A stretch of 64,000 nt of DNA from NCBI RefSeq assembly GCF_900100015.1, contig NZ_FNDD01000002.1, forward strand, positions 248,001-312,000, in the 5' to 3' direction. Positions within the stretch are counted from its first letter, which is position 1, and each line of letters opens with the position of its first letter. The notes beneath the pieces were generated by a model. That model made no database searches. It was given only the letters and a program-made list of their open reading frames with translations, and was not told the origin of the DNA. The DNA comes from Vibrio xiamenensis. Its GTDB lineage: Bacteria > Pseudomonadota > Gammaproteobacteria > Enterobacterales > Vibrionaceae. Positions 43,964 to 53,081 of this stretch are shown here, one piece after another. The translations under genes were made by a program, and so were the position numbers.

Positions 43964-45337
43964 TCACAGGTACCACTGATATTCCAACGGTGAGACTTGG
44001 GAAAAGAAGTTAACTTGCTCGCTGTGTTTACTCTGATGGTAAACATGACAGAACTCTGGCGTTAAGCGTTTTTTTAGCACGTCACTGTGCTCGAAACGCT
44101 CAAGAGCCTGAGGCCAGGAAATCGGCAAGAAATTCTCACCTTCCAGCTCGTAGGCGTTGCCTTCAACGGCTAGCGGCGGCTCAATGTGGTTATCCAGCCC
44201 CTCTTTGATAGTCGCCAAAATGGTCGCCACCACTAAGTAAGGGTTACAATCAGCGCCAGGTAAGCGGTGCTCAAGGCGAGTATCCGCCGCTTCTCCGGAT
44301 GGAATTCTCAGTGCGACCGTGCGGTTATCCCAGCCCCAATTGGGCCATAACGACACAAACATATTGGGCTGAAAGCGGCGATACGAGTTCGCATTGGGCG
44401 CGATGATCGCCATGGTCTCTGGCATGTAAGCCAATACGCCTCCAATCGCGTGTTTGAGCATTTGCTCGTGTTGGCAAAACACATTGTCGCCGAACCTGTC
44501 TTGCATACTGACGTGAATGTGGCAGCCATTACCAGCATAGTCAGAATACGGTTTCGCCATAAAGTTGGCTTCAAAACCGTGCTTCTTCGCTATCGCCCGT
44601 ACCACTCGTTTCATCAGCATAGCTTGGTCACAGGCCTGCATCACATCGAGGTTATGGTGCAAATTGACCTCAAACTGGCCCGGAGCATATTCGGCCAAAA
44701 TGTTGGATGCGGGAATATTTTGCGTTTCACATACTGAAATCACTTCATCGATAAAGCCGCGAAACTCATCGAGTTCATCGAGTGAATAGACTTGAGTCTG
44801 GGTCATGCGTTTGCCACTAAGGGGCATCAAAGGTGGTTGCGGATTGCCTTCACTATCAAGCTCACTGTCTTGGAGATAAAACTCAAACTCGACCGCCACA
44901 CACGGGTATAACTCTTGCTCTGCCAAACCATTGAGCTGGCGGCGCAAAGCGTGGCGAGGGTCGGCGAAAAAACCTTGAGTTTGGTCTTGATCTAACATGG
45001 TCAACACCGCTTGAGCCACCCCCTCTTTCCATGGCACCAGCGACAAGGTATTCGTTACAATTCGGCAGATGCGGTCGCCATCACCTAGCTCAAATCCCAG
45101 CCCGGTTTCCTCAACGGTTTCACCCGTAATGTCGAGGGCAAAAATCGATGCAGGCATGTACAAACCATTTTCGACGACCTTAGGTAACATGTTGATTGGG
45201 ATGCGCTTTCCACGCTCCATTCCGTTCATGTCGAACAGAATCAGATCCACGCTGTGGACATCAGGATATTGCTCTGCAAAGGCGATCGCTTGCGGAATAT
45301 CCTCTTGAGTCATCCATTTTCTTCGTCCTTGGCTCAT
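43964..45337 (-). CDS. PuuA-like gamma-glutamylpolyamine synthetase (second copy)
   Basis: A 457-residue glutamine-synthetase-family protein: NGMERGKRIPI, AVEFEFYLQD, GQFEVNLHHN, NGCHIHVSMQD, PNANSYRRFQP and LEHRLPGADCNPY. The ATG at 45337 has AAGGA about 8 bases upstream and is preferred to upstream codons. Divergent from the third copy across an operator-like region. It is closer in style to E. coli PuuA than the third copy. With the adjacent oxidase it could channel putrescine, cadaverine or spermidine into the gamma-glutamyl route. Confidence 0.9.
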   Translation of the reverse strand: MSQGRRKWMTQEDIPQAIAFAEQYPDVHSVDLILFDMNGMERGKRIPINMLPKVVENGLYMPASIFALDITGETVEETGLGFELGDGDRICRIVTNTLSLVPWKEGVAQAVLTMLDQDQTQGFFADPRHALRRQLNGLAEQELYPCVAVEFEFYLQDSELDSEGNPQPPLMPLSGKRMTQTQVYSLDELDEFRGFIDEVISVCETQNIPASNILAEYAPGQFEVNLHHNLDVMQACDQAMLMKRVVRAIAKKHGFEANFMAKPYSDYAGNGCHIHVSMQDRFGDNVFCQHEQMLKHAIGGVLAYMPETMAIIAPNANSYRRFQPNMFVSLWPNWGWDNRTVALRIPSGEAADTRLEHRLPGADCNPYLVVATILATIKEGLDNHIEPPLAVEGNAYELEGENFLPISWPQALERFEHSDVLKKRLTPEFCHVYHQSKHSEQVNFFSQVSPLEYQWYL

Positions 45338-45392
45338 TATCGATTTCCTTATCAAACAGCACAAAAAATAGACTCAAATAGAATAGGCATAT

Positions 45393-45411
45393 TGTTAAAT
45401 ATATTGCAACA
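45393..45411. promoter_or_regulatory. PuuR-type operator candidate 5
   Basis: TGTTAAATATATTGCAACA. Its first 13 bases, TGTTAAATATATT, are identical to those at 54749-54761 and match TGTTNNATATATT at 11032. Confidence 0.6.
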
Positions 45412-45449
45412 GTAGATTCCCAAAGTCCCATAATCGGAAATTAGTTAGG

Positions 45450-45462
45450 TAAATATCGAACA
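45450..45462. promoter_or_regulatory. PuuR-type operator candidate 6
   Basis: TAAATATCGAACA is the reverse complement of TGTTCGATATTTA, the form seen before puuD. Two TTGACAATT motifs follow (45469 and 45488), likely -35 elements of the rightward operon. Confidence 0.5.
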
Positions 45463-45561
45463 AAGCGGTTGACAATTAACCGTTTAATTGACAATTCTAG
45501 ATTTAGTATTGTTATGAAAATGTTTCGATATACTTTACGCAACCCATGGATATTGAGTGAT

Positions 45562-46893
45562 ATGGACATCATCAAACAGTGGTTTACTGAAAACCGCATC
45601 ACCGAAGTAGAATGCTTGGTGCCAGACATTACCGGCAATGCGCGCGGTAAAATTATTCCAGCGCATAAATACATCAATGACCAAGGCATGCGCCTGCCAG
45701 AGAGCCTATTCTTCCAAACCGTCACTGGTGACTGGCCAGACGACGACAGCATGATCGATCTCACCGAACGTGACATGCACCTTGAGCCGGATATCAATAC
45801 CATTCGCTTTGTCCCTTGGGCCAAAGAGCCCACCGCGCAAATCATCCATGACTGTTTTGATAGCCACGGCAACCCGGCGGAAATTTCGCCGCGTAGCGTG
45901 CTTCGCAAGGTACTTAAACTGTACGAAAATGAGGGTTGGACGCCGGTGGTTGCGCCAGAGCTGGAGTTTTTCTTGGTGCAGCAAAACCTCGACTGGGACT
46001 ACCCACTCAAGCCGCCAATTGGCCGCAATGGTCGCCCAGAAACGGCGCGTCAATCGTTCAGCATTGATGCAGTCAACGAGTTTGATCCGCTGTTTGAAGA
46101 GATGTACGACTTTTGTGATCTTCAAAAGCTTGATGTCGATACCCTGATTCACGAATCCGGGGCGGCGCAAATGGAGATCAACTTTGACCATGGCGATGCA
46201 CTTGAAAGCGCCGACCAAGTATTTTTATTTAAGCGTACCGTACGTGAAGCGGCGCTGCGCCACAACGTTTACGCGACGTTTATGGCCAAGCCAATGGAAC
46301 AAGAGCCCGGCAGCGCGATGCACATTCATCAAAACATTCTTGATGCTGACGGCAACAACCTATTTAGCAACCCAGATGGCACCAACAGCGAATTCTTCAT
46401 GCACTACATCGGCGGCATGCAGAAATACACCCCGGCAGCGATTGCGTTCTATGCGCCCAACGTCAACTCCTATCGCCGCTTGATCTTTGGTGATTGTGCA
46501 CCAACCAACCTTGATTGGGGGGAAGACAACCGCACCGTAGGGCTTCGCGTTCCGGTATCAGGCAAAAACTCGCGCCGGTTGGAAAACCGTTACGTCGGCG
46601 CTGATGCCAACCCATATTTGGCGATGGCAGTAAGCTTGGCGAGTGGCTATTTGGGCGTAAAAAACCAACTCAAACCGACCTCGATTTCGACCGAGGACAC
46701 CAGCCAAAATCCGTACACGCTACCGCATACCTTGGAAGATGCTCTGGTACAACTGCAAGCGTGCGATGAACTTAAAGAGATTCTCGGCGAACGTTTTGTT
46801 GCGGCTTACGTTGCCATTAAGCGCAAAGAATACGAAACCTTCTTCCAAGTCATCAGCTCTTGGGAACGGGAGTTTTTGCTGCTCAATGTGTGA
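45562..46893 (+). CDS. SpuB-like gamma-glutamylpolyamine synthetase (third copy)
   Basis: A 443-residue glutamine-synthetase-family protein of the type found with SpuC and SpuDEFGH in Pseudomonas. Seen: ITGNARGKIIPAHKY, APELEFFLVQ, AAQMEINFDHGD, GSAMHIHQNILD, PNVNSYRRLIFG and LENRYVGADANPY. The frame is open to 45469, but promoter-like TTGACA elements occupy that stretch, and the ATG at 45562 (GAG 6 bases upstream) fits the family N-terminus. It heads a rightward cluster with a transaminase and a polyamine importer. Confidence 0.88.
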   Translation: MDIIKQWFTENRITEVECLVPDITGNARGKIIPAHKYINDQGMRLPESLFFQTVTGDWPDDDSMIDLTERDMHLEPDINTIRFVPWAKEPTAQIIHDCFDSHGNPAEISPRSVLRKVLKLYENEGWTPVVAPELEFFLVQQNLDWDYPLKPPIGRNGRPETARQSFSIDAVNEFDPLFEEMYDFCDLQKLDVDTLIHESGAAQMEINFDHGDALESADQVFLFKRTVREAALRHNVYATFMAKPMEQEPGSAMHIHQNILDADGNNLFSNPDGTNSEFFMHYIGGMQKYTPAAIAFYAPNVNSYRRLIFGDCAPTNLDWGEDNRTVGLRVPVSGKNSRRLENRYVGADANPYLAMAVSLASGYLGVKNQLKPTSISTEDTSQNPYTLPHTLEDALVQLQACDELKEILGERFVAAYVAIKRKEYETFFQVISSWEREFLLLNV

Positions 46894-46992
46894 GTCACGT
46901 TATTAATCAATGCATTAATCAAGGTGCTAACACGCCAGCGACACAGATACGGATTTCACTGACCAAAGTCACGAATAAGAAAAGGATTTCTC

Positions 46993-48336
46993 ATGTCAGA
47001 ACTTGTTGAATACGATGCCCAGCACTGCTTTCATCCATTTAGTAACTATCATGACTTGAACCGCAAAGGCTCGCGTATGATCGAGCGCGCAGAAGGTGTC
47101 TATATTTTTGATGAGCACGGCCACCAAATTCTTGATGGTATGTCAGGGCTGTGGTGCGTTAATTTAGGTTACAGTTGTCAACCTCTGATTGAAGCGGCCA
47201 CCAAGCAGCTAAGCGAACTGCCCTACTACAACTTGTTCTTCCAAACCTCGCACCCACCAGCGGCGCGCTTGGCTAAATTGCTTGCCGAAGTCACACCCGA
47301 GGGCATGAATCATGTGTTTTTTACCGGTTCAGGCTCAGAGTGTAACGATACCGTCGTGCGCATGGTGCGTTACTACTGGAATAACCTTGGCAAGACCAAC
47401 AAGAAAACCATCATTGCACGTAAAAATGCCTACCACGGCAGTACCATCGCAGGGGCCAGCCTTGGCGGCATGGAGTTCATGCACAAACAAACTGGCTGCT
47501 TGGTGCCAGACATTGTGCATATCGACCAACCCTACGCATTTGGTGAGTACGATGGTGATGATATTCAAGCCTTTGGCCTTGAACGTGCGCGTCAGCTTGA
47601 AGCGAAAATTCTAGAACTTGGCGAAGACAACGTCGCGGCCTTTATCGCTGAGCCTATTCAAGGCGCAGGCGGTGTGATCATTCCACCTGAAAGCTACTGG
47701 CCAGAAATTCAACGCATCTGCGATAAATATGAAATCTTGCTGGTTGCCGATGAAGTAATTTGCGGTTTTGGCCGCACCGGTGAATGGTTTGCCAGCCAAA
47801 CCTACAACATTCGCCCTGATCTCTTGTGCATGGCTAAAGGCATCACCTCCGGTTACCTGCCACTTGGCGGTGTGATGGTGCGTGATGAGGTTGCACAAGT
47901 GCTCAAAGACGCCAATTCCGAATTTGCCCACGGCTTTACCTATTCTGGTCATCCAGCGGCTTGCGCGGTGGCGATTGCCAATATTGAAGAGATGCAAAAG
48001 CAACACATCATTCCCACGCTCAAAGAGTCGATCATTCCCTATTTTGCCGATAAATGGCAGCAACTCGCGCAGCACCCATTAGTGGGTGAAGCTCGCTCAA
48101 AAGGCATGGTTGGCGCCATTGAACTGGTGCGCGATAAAGCCAGTAAGGAGCGTTACAGCAAAGAGTTGGAAGTGGGCATGATGTGCCGCGAAAATTGTAT
48201 TGCCAGTGGTCTGGTGATGCGCGCTGTGGGTGACACCATGATCGTGTCACCGCCGCTTATCATCACTAAACAGGAAATTGATTTGCTCGTTGAACGAGCG
48301 ACACTCGCCCTCGACAAGACGTTAGCGAACTTATAA
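46993..48336 (+). CDS. spuC: Putrescine/polyamine:pyruvate aminotransferase
   Basis: A 447-residue class III PLP-dependent transaminase, expected to convert putrescine and pyruvate to 4-aminobutyraldehyde and alanine. Seen: GMSGLWCVNLGY near the N-terminus, FTGSGSECNDTVVRM (phosphate site), AYHGSTIAGASLGGM, AFIAEPIQGAGGVI, VADEVICGFGRTG and the PLP Lys282 in MAKGITSGYLPLGG. It offers a second route beside gamma-glutamylation; the nearby aldehyde dehydrogenase could take its product. Lies 99 bases after the synthetase and 40 before the importer genes. Confidence 0.9.
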   Translation: MSELVEYDAQHCFHPFSNYHDLNRKGSRMIERAEGVYIFDEHGHQILDGMSGLWCVNLGYSCQPLIEAATKQLSELPYYNLFFQTSHPPAARLAKLLAEVTPEGMNHVFFTGSGSECNDTVVRMVRYYWNNLGKTNKKTIIARKNAYHGSTIAGASLGGMEFMHKQTGCLVPDIVHIDQPYAFGEYDGDDIQAFGLERARQLEAKILELGEDNVAAFIAEPIQGAGGVIIPPESYWPEIQRICDKYEILLVADEVICGFGRTGEWFASQTYNIRPDLLCMAKGITSGYLPLGGVMVRDEVAQVLKDANSEFAHGFTYSGHPAACAVAIANIEEMQKQHIIPTLKESIIPYFADKWQQLAQHPLVGEARSKGMVGAIELVRDKASKERYSKELEVGMMCRENCIASGLVMRAVGDTMIVSPPLIITKQEIDLLVERATLALDKTLANL

Positions 48337-48376
48337 CCCTTGTCAAACATATCAACCCCAAGGATCGGAGAACCAT

Positions 48377-49483
48377 ATGTTTAACCCTCTGAAGAAAAAT
48401 GCGTTGTTGACTGGCCTGATGGCTGTTGCCGTGTCTGGCTTTGCTCAGGCGGAAGAAGAAAAAGTGCTGAACATTTACAACTGGTCAGACTATATCGCGG
48501 AAAACACCATTGCCGATTTTGAAAAAGAGACCGGCATTAAAGTCGTCTACGACGTATTTGATTCGAACGAAGTGCTGGAAGCCAAAATTCTGTCTGGTAA
48601 CACGGGTTTTGACTTAGTGGTGCCAAGTAACGACTTTCTTGGTCGCCAAGCCAAAGCGGGCGCATTTATGCCGCTTGATAAAGCCAAATTGTCGAACTAC
48701 GCCAACCTCGACCCGAAATTGATGGGCATGTTGGCAAGCTCTGTTGACCCAGACAACCAATTTGCCGTGCCTTACCTTTGGGGAACCACGGGCATTGGCT
48801 ACAACGTTGAAAAAGTCAAACAAGTGCTGGGTGATGATGCGCCTGTCGACAGTTGGGATTTAGTCTTTGAGCCTAAATACATGGAAAAACTCGCCTCATG
48901 TGGCGTGGCTTACCTAAACGCGCCAACCGAAATCATGGCTGCGGCGCTCAACTACATCGGTAAAGATCCCAACTCAGCCAACCCATCAGATTACAAAGAT
49001 GCACTCACCATGCTGGAGAAAGTACGCCCTTACATCACCTACTTCCACTCATCGCAATACATTAACGATTTGGCCAACGGCGATATCTGTGTGGTGATCG
49101 GCTGGTCTGGTGATGTGATGCAAGCGGCTGACCGGGCAACCGAAGCCAACAACGGTGTTGAAATCGCGTATTCGATTCCAAAAGAAGGCGCACTAGCATG
49201 GTTTGACCTACTCGCCATTCCTAAAGATGCCAAGCATCCAGAGAATGCCGAGAAATTCATCAACTACATTTTGCGTCCAAAAGTCATCGCCGATATCACC
49301 AACTATGTTTGGTACTCAAACCCAAATATTCCGTCACGTGAATTCGTCGAACCGGACATCATTAACGACCCAAGTATCTTCCCGACGCCAGCGGTGCAAG
49401 AGAAGCTCTACACCAACGCAATTCTGCCAATGAAAGCCACGCGAGCGCTGACTCGTACTTGGACAGACTTCGTTAAAAACTGA
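48377..49483 (+). CDS. potF: Putrescine/polyamine ABC transporter, binding protein
   Basis: A 368-residue periplasmic binding protein of the PotF/SpuD type. Seen: signal peptide ending GFAQA-EEE, then LNIYNWSDYIAENT (family hallmark with the ligand-contact Trp/Asp), FDLVVPSNDFLGRQ, YLWGTTGIGYNVEKV, and VIGWSGDVMQA. It should deliver putrescine or spermidine to the downstream permeases. Followed by a strong intercistronic hairpin that may keep its message in excess. Confidence 0.93.
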   Translation: MFNPLKKNALLTGLMAVAVSGFAQAEEEKVLNIYNWSDYIAENTIADFEKETGIKVVYDVFDSNEVLEAKILSGNTGFDLVVPSNDFLGRQAKAGAFMPLDKAKLSNYANLDPKLMGMLASSVDPDNQFAVPYLWGTTGIGYNVEKVKQVLGDDAPVDSWDLVFEPKYMEKLASCGVAYLNAPTEIMAAALNYIGKDPNSANPSDYKDALTMLEKVRPYITYFHSSQYINDLANGDICVVIGWSGDVMQAADRATEANNGVEIAYSIPKEGALAWFDLLAIPKDAKHPENAEKFINYILRPKVIADITNYVWYSNPNIPSREFVEPDIINDPSIFPTPAVQEKLYTNAILPMKATRALTRTWTDFVKN

Positions 49484-49493
49484 TCAAGGAAAA

Positions 49494-49518
49494 CGCCCTT
49501 GGCATGAAGCCAAGGGCG
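49494..49518 (+). other. Intercistronic stem-loop after potF
   Basis: Perfect CGCCCTTGGC-atgaa-GCCAAGGGCG with no T-run, between potF and potG. Likely a 3'-end stabiliser or partial attenuator, as often found after binding-protein genes. Confidence 0.7.
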
Positions 49519-49546
49519 AAAAGGTTATGTAGAACAAGGATTTGTT

Positions 49547-50701
49547 ATGACTATGCTTGCTGTGAAATCAGCCCCAACACCGATTGAGTCGCGCTTGAAT
49601 ATTGGCAAAAAAGACAAGAAAGTCTTACTTGAAATCAAAGGACTCAGCAAAGAGTTTGAAGGTCTACCTGCCGTCGACAACATTGATTTAACCATTCACC
49701 AAGGCGAAATTTTTGCGCTGCTTGGTGCCTCTGGCTGTGGTAAATCGACCTTGCTACGAATGCTGGCGGGTTTTGAAGCGCCAAGCAAAGGGCAAATCAT
49801 TCTCGATGGTCAAGACCTATCTAAAATCCCGCCCTATAAACGCCCAGTCAATATGATGTTTCAGTCCTATGCACTGTTCCCCCATATGACGGTGTTCAAC
49901 AATATCGCCTTTGGTCTCAAGCAAGATGGTGTGCCAAAGAAAGAGATCAAAACCACAGTCAACGAATTGCTGACCTTGGTTCACATGCAAGACTACGCCA
50001 ACCGTAAACCGCATCAACTCTCTGGTGGTCAACGCCAGCGTGTGGCGCTCGCGCGCAGCCTTGCTAAAAAGCCCAAACTGCTGCTGCTTGATGAGCCAAT
50101 GGGCGCGCTGGATAAAAACCTGCGCGAAAAAATGCAGCTCGAAATCGTCGATATTCTCGAACGGGTTGGCGTGACCTGTGTGATGGTGACGCACGATCAG
50201 GAAGAAGCCATGACCATGGCCGATCGCATCGCGGTCATGAATAAAGGCCAATTCGTTCAAATTGGCGCGCCGGAGTCGATCTACGAATCGCCAAACTCAC
50301 GTATGAGCGCCGAATTTATCGGTTCGGTCAACATCTTTGAAGGCACGCTGACCAAATCGCGCAGCGACCGCGCCGAAATTACCTGCGATGCGCTAAAAAA
50401 ACCGGTGATACTCAACCACGGCATCTCAGCCACCGTCGGCACCCAACTGATGGTCGCGGTGCGCCCTGAGAAAATCTTCATTTGCCAAGAATCGCTCAGC
50501 CAAGGCAATACGTGTACCGGCATCGTTGAAGACATTGCCTACCTTGGTAGTCAGTCGATTTATCATGTGCGTTTGCCAAGTGGCAAACTGGTCACCGCCT
50601 CAGTACAAAACGTCAGCCGCGTTAATTCGCAAATGCCAACTTGGAATGAGCCCATCAGCCTGTATTGGGAAATGGACAGCGGGGTGGTACTGACAATATG
50701 A
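49547..50701 (+). CDS. potG: Putrescine/polyamine ABC transporter, ATPase
   Basis: A 384-residue ATPase of the PotA/PotG class. Seen: Walker A GASGCGKST, Q-loop MMFQSYALFPHM, signature LSGGQRQRVALA, Walker B LLLLDEPMGALD, H-loop VTHDQEEAMTMAD, and a C-terminal TOBE-type regulatory domain (about residues 300-384). AAGGA lies 6 bases before the ATG. Its stop overlaps the next start (ATGA). Confidence 0.94.
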   Translation: MTMLAVKSAPTPIESRLNIGKKDKKVLLEIKGLSKEFEGLPAVDNIDLTIHQGEIFALLGASGCGKSTLLRMLAGFEAPSKGQIILDGQDLSKIPPYKRPVNMMFQSYALFPHMTVFNNIAFGLKQDGVPKKEIKTTVNELLTLVHMQDYANRKPHQLSGGQRQRVALARSLAKKPKLLLLDEPMGALDKNLREKMQLEIVDILERVGVTCVMVTHDQEEAMTMADRIAVMNKGQFVQIGAPESIYESPNSRMSAEFIGSVNIFEGTLTKSRSDRAEITCDALKKPVILNHGISATVGTQLMVAVRPEKIFICQESLSQGNTCTGIVEDIAYLGSQSIYHVRLPSGKLVTASVQNVSRVNSQMPTWNEPISLYWEMDSGVVLTI

Positions 50702-51603
50702 AGTTACTCAATTACTTAAAGTCGATTCGCTATGGGCAGTACGCGGTGGTCGGCGTGCCATTTACGTGGCTGCTGCTGTTCTTTCTCCTGCCGTTCCTAT
50801 TTGTGTTCAAAATCAGTTTCGCTGAAGCGCAACTTTCGATTCCTCCCTACTCTGATCTGTTCAATTATCTCGACGACAAACTCGAGGTATTTCTCAACGT
50901 CGGCAGCTACCTGTATTTGGTGCAAGACGATCTTTACGCCTCGTCTTACTTGCTATCGATTCGTACTGCAGCCATTTCAACCCTGCTGTGTTTGCTGATT
51001 GGCTACCCAACCGCGTGGGCAATTGTGCACTCCAAACCGGCAACTCGAAATGTGCTGCTGATGCTGATCATCTTGCCATCGTGGACCAGCTTTTTGATTC
51101 GCGTTTACGCATTGATTGGCCTTTTGAAAAACAACGGCCTACTCAATAACCTGTTGATGAGCATCGGCATTATCGACCAGCCACTTAAGATTCTTCACAC
51201 CGATTTGGCGGTGTACATCGGCATTGTCTACACCTATTTGCCGTTTATGGTGCTGCCCATTTATACCGCATTGATGAAAGTCGATTACTCGCTGGTGGAA
51301 GCCGCATTCGACCTTGGCGCCAGACCATTTAAAGTGCTGTTCCAAGTTTTAGTGCCAATGACCAAAGCAGGCATCATCGCCGGTTCAATGCTGGTGTTTA
51401 TTCCTGCAGTGGGCGAATTTGTGATTCCCGAACTGCTTGGCGGCCCAGATTCAATATTGATTGGTCGAGTGTTGTGGCAAGAGTTCTTTAACAACCGTGA
51501 CTGGCCGGTGGCGTCTGCCGTGGCTATCACTATGCTGCTTATTTTGATGGTGCCAATTTTGTGGTTCCATCGCTATCAAAAACGTGAATTGGAGAACGGC
51601 TAA
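50698..51603 (+). CDS. potH: Putrescine/polyamine ABC transporter, permease 1
   Basis: A 301-residue permease of the PotB/PotH type with about six membrane segments. Seen: a first segment near residues 20-40 (FTWLLLFFLLPFLFVFKISF), LIGYPTAWAIV, and the EAA-type loop (SLVEAAFDLGARPFKVLFQV). The ATG at 50698 overlaps the potG stop in ATGA, so translation is coupled; the frame upstream is just potG sequence in another frame. Confidence 0.93.
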   Translation: MKLLNYLKSIRYGQYAVVGVPFTWLLLFFLLPFLFVFKISFAEAQLSIPPYSDLFNYLDDKLEVFLNVGSYLYLVQDDLYASSYLLSIRTAAISTLLCLLIGYPTAWAIVHSKPATRNVLLMLIILPSWTSFLIRVYALIGLLKNNGLLNNLLMSIGIIDQPLKILHTDLAVYIGIVYTYLPFMVLPIYTALMKVDYSLVEAAFDLGARPFKVLFQVLVPMTKAGIIAGSMLVFIPAVGEFVIPELLGGPDSILIGRVLWQEFFNNRDWPVASAVAITMLLILMVPILWFHRYQKRELENG

Positions 51604-52442
51604 TGAACGCGATTCCTGTTTACAACACCAAGTGGAAATGGGTCATGCTCGGCCTAGTTTTCTCCTTTCTCTATATTCCGATCATGATTTTGGTGTTTTA
51701 CTCGTTTAATGAAAGCCGTTTGGTCACGGTTTGGGCGGGATTTTCCACCAAATGGTATGTCGAGCTATTTAACGACAAGCAGTTGATTGACGGCTTGAAA
51801 CTGAGCTTAACCATCGGCGCCATGGCCGCCACGACGGCTGTGGTGTTTGGCACCATAGCCGCATTTGTGCTGCAGCGCTTTGGCAAATTTCGCGGCGAAA
51901 CCAGCTTTGCATTTATGATCACCGCACCGCTGGTTATGCCGGATGTGATTACCGGTTTGTCGCTATTGCTGCTGTTTATCTCGCTCGGCCAGTTCTTTGA
52001 ACTGTTTGCACAGCGCGGCATGATGACCATCTGGATTGCCCATGTCACCTTCTGCACCGCTTATGTCACTGTGGTGATTAACTCGCGCCTGCAAGAGCTT
52101 GACCGCTCAATTGAAGAAGCCGCTCAGGACTTAGGCGCGCCGCCGTGGAAAGTGTTCTTTCAAATCACTATTCCCACCATCACCCCTGCGCTCGCGGCGG
52201 GCTGGCTCTTGGCGTTTACGCTGTCTTTGGATGACCTCGTCATCTCAAGCTTTGTTTCTGGGCCAAGCGCCACCACGCTGCCAATCGTGGTGTTTTCCAG
52301 TGTGAGACTTGGTGTCAGCCCTAAAATCAATGCACTAGCGACATTGATGATACTTATTGTATCATGTGCGACCTTCCTTGCTTGGTGGCTGATGGCGCGA
52401 GCAGAGAAGAAGCGGCAGAGGGAAATACGTTCTGCGACCTAA
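51603..52442 (+). CDS. potI: Putrescine/polyamine ABC transporter, permease 2
   Basis: A 279-residue permease of the PotC/PotI type. Seen: first segment VMLGLVFSFLYIPIMILVFY, then SFNESRLVTVWAGFSTKWYV typical of the family, and the EAA-type loop (SIEEAAQDLGAPPWKVFFQI). Its ATG shares one base with the potH stop (TAATG). Completes the importer; the regulator gene follows after 17 bases. Confidence 0.93.
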   Translation: MNAIPVYNTKWKWVMLGLVFSFLYIPIMILVFYSFNESRLVTVWAGFSTKWYVELFNDKQLIDGLKLSLTIGAMAATTAVVFGTIAAFVLQRFGKFRGETSFAFMITAPLVMPDVITGLSLLLLFISLGQFFELFAQRGMMTIWIAHVTFCTAYVTVVINSRLQELDRSIEEAAQDLGAPPWKVFFQITIPTITPALAAGWLLAFTLSLDDLVISSFVSGPSATTLPIVVFSSVRLGVSPKINALATLMILIVSCATFLAWWLMARAEKKRQREIRSAT

Positions 52443-52459
52443 GACTTCTGGAGAAATGT

Positions 52460-53002
52460 ATGGACGTGGGAAACCAGTTAAAAGCCATTCGAACAATGAA
52501 AGGTATCTCGCAGCGTGAGCTGGCGAAATTAAGTGGAGTGACCAACTCCATGATTTCTCAAATTGAAAAAAATCAAGTGAACCCATCCGTGGGTTCACTG
52601 AAAAAGATCTTAGATGCGATGTCGGTGTCGATGGGTGAATTTTTCACCGTTGATGTTGAAAACAAAGAACAAATTTTCTATTCCGCAGACGAGCTGGTCG
52701 ACCTTGGCGATGGCGCGATTCAAATGTTGCTGGTCGGCAGCAAACGCGCCAAACGTAAATTGTCAGTGATGCGTGAAACTTACCCGCCGGGTGCCGATAC
52801 GGGTACCGATTTCATGAAGCATGATGGTGAAGAAGGTGGCATCGTGCTGCGCGGTGAAATCGAGATCATCATTGGTAATCAAACCCGAGTTCTGAAACCT
52901 GGTGACTCGTACTATTTTGATACGCGCACTCCACATCGATTCAGAAACAAAGGCAAAGTGGAATGTGAACTGATTAGCGCCGCGACACCGGCGACGTTCT
53001 AA
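52460..53002 (+). CDS. PuuR-like XRE/cupin regulator (second copy)
   Basis: A 180-residue regulator with the same build as the one at 9644-10201: HTH at about residues 5-60 (ISQRELAKLSGVTNSMISQI) and a C-terminal cupin with KHDGEEGGIVLRGE and TRTPHRFRNKG. The ATG at 52460 has GGAG 7 bases upstream. Last gene of the importer operon. It probably senses a polyamine and acts on the TGTTNNATATATT-type sites; whether both regulators share sites is open. Confidence 0.9.
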   Translation: MDVGNQLKAIRTMKGISQRELAKLSGVTNSMISQIEKNQVNPSVGSLKKILDAMSVSMGEFFTVDVENKEQIFYSADELVDLGDGAIQMLLVGSKRAKRKLSVMRETYPPGADTGTDFMKHDGEEGGIVLRGEIEIIIGNQTRVLKPGDSYYFDTRTPHRFRNKGKVECELISAATPATF

Positions 53003-53027
53003 ATTCTCTGCTCGCTCTACGGTATAT

Positions 53028-53055
53028 AATAAACCCGCCAATTGGCGGGTTTATT
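53028..53055. terminator. Bidirectional terminator
   Basis: AATAAACCCGCC-aatt-GGCGGGTTTATT between the convergent regulator and aldehyde dehydrogenase genes. Confidence 0.9.
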
Positions 53056-53081
53056 ATTGCAAGTAACCAGCGCCAAAGCGC

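Noticed and set aside
45469-45561. Upstream extension of the third synthetase
   Set aside because: The 31 extra codons overlap TTGACA promoter elements and have no counterpart in the family.
45706-46218. A 170-codon open frame on the minus strand
   Set aside because: Antisense to the third glutamine-synthetase-like gene, whose motifs are unmistakable; no ribosome site.
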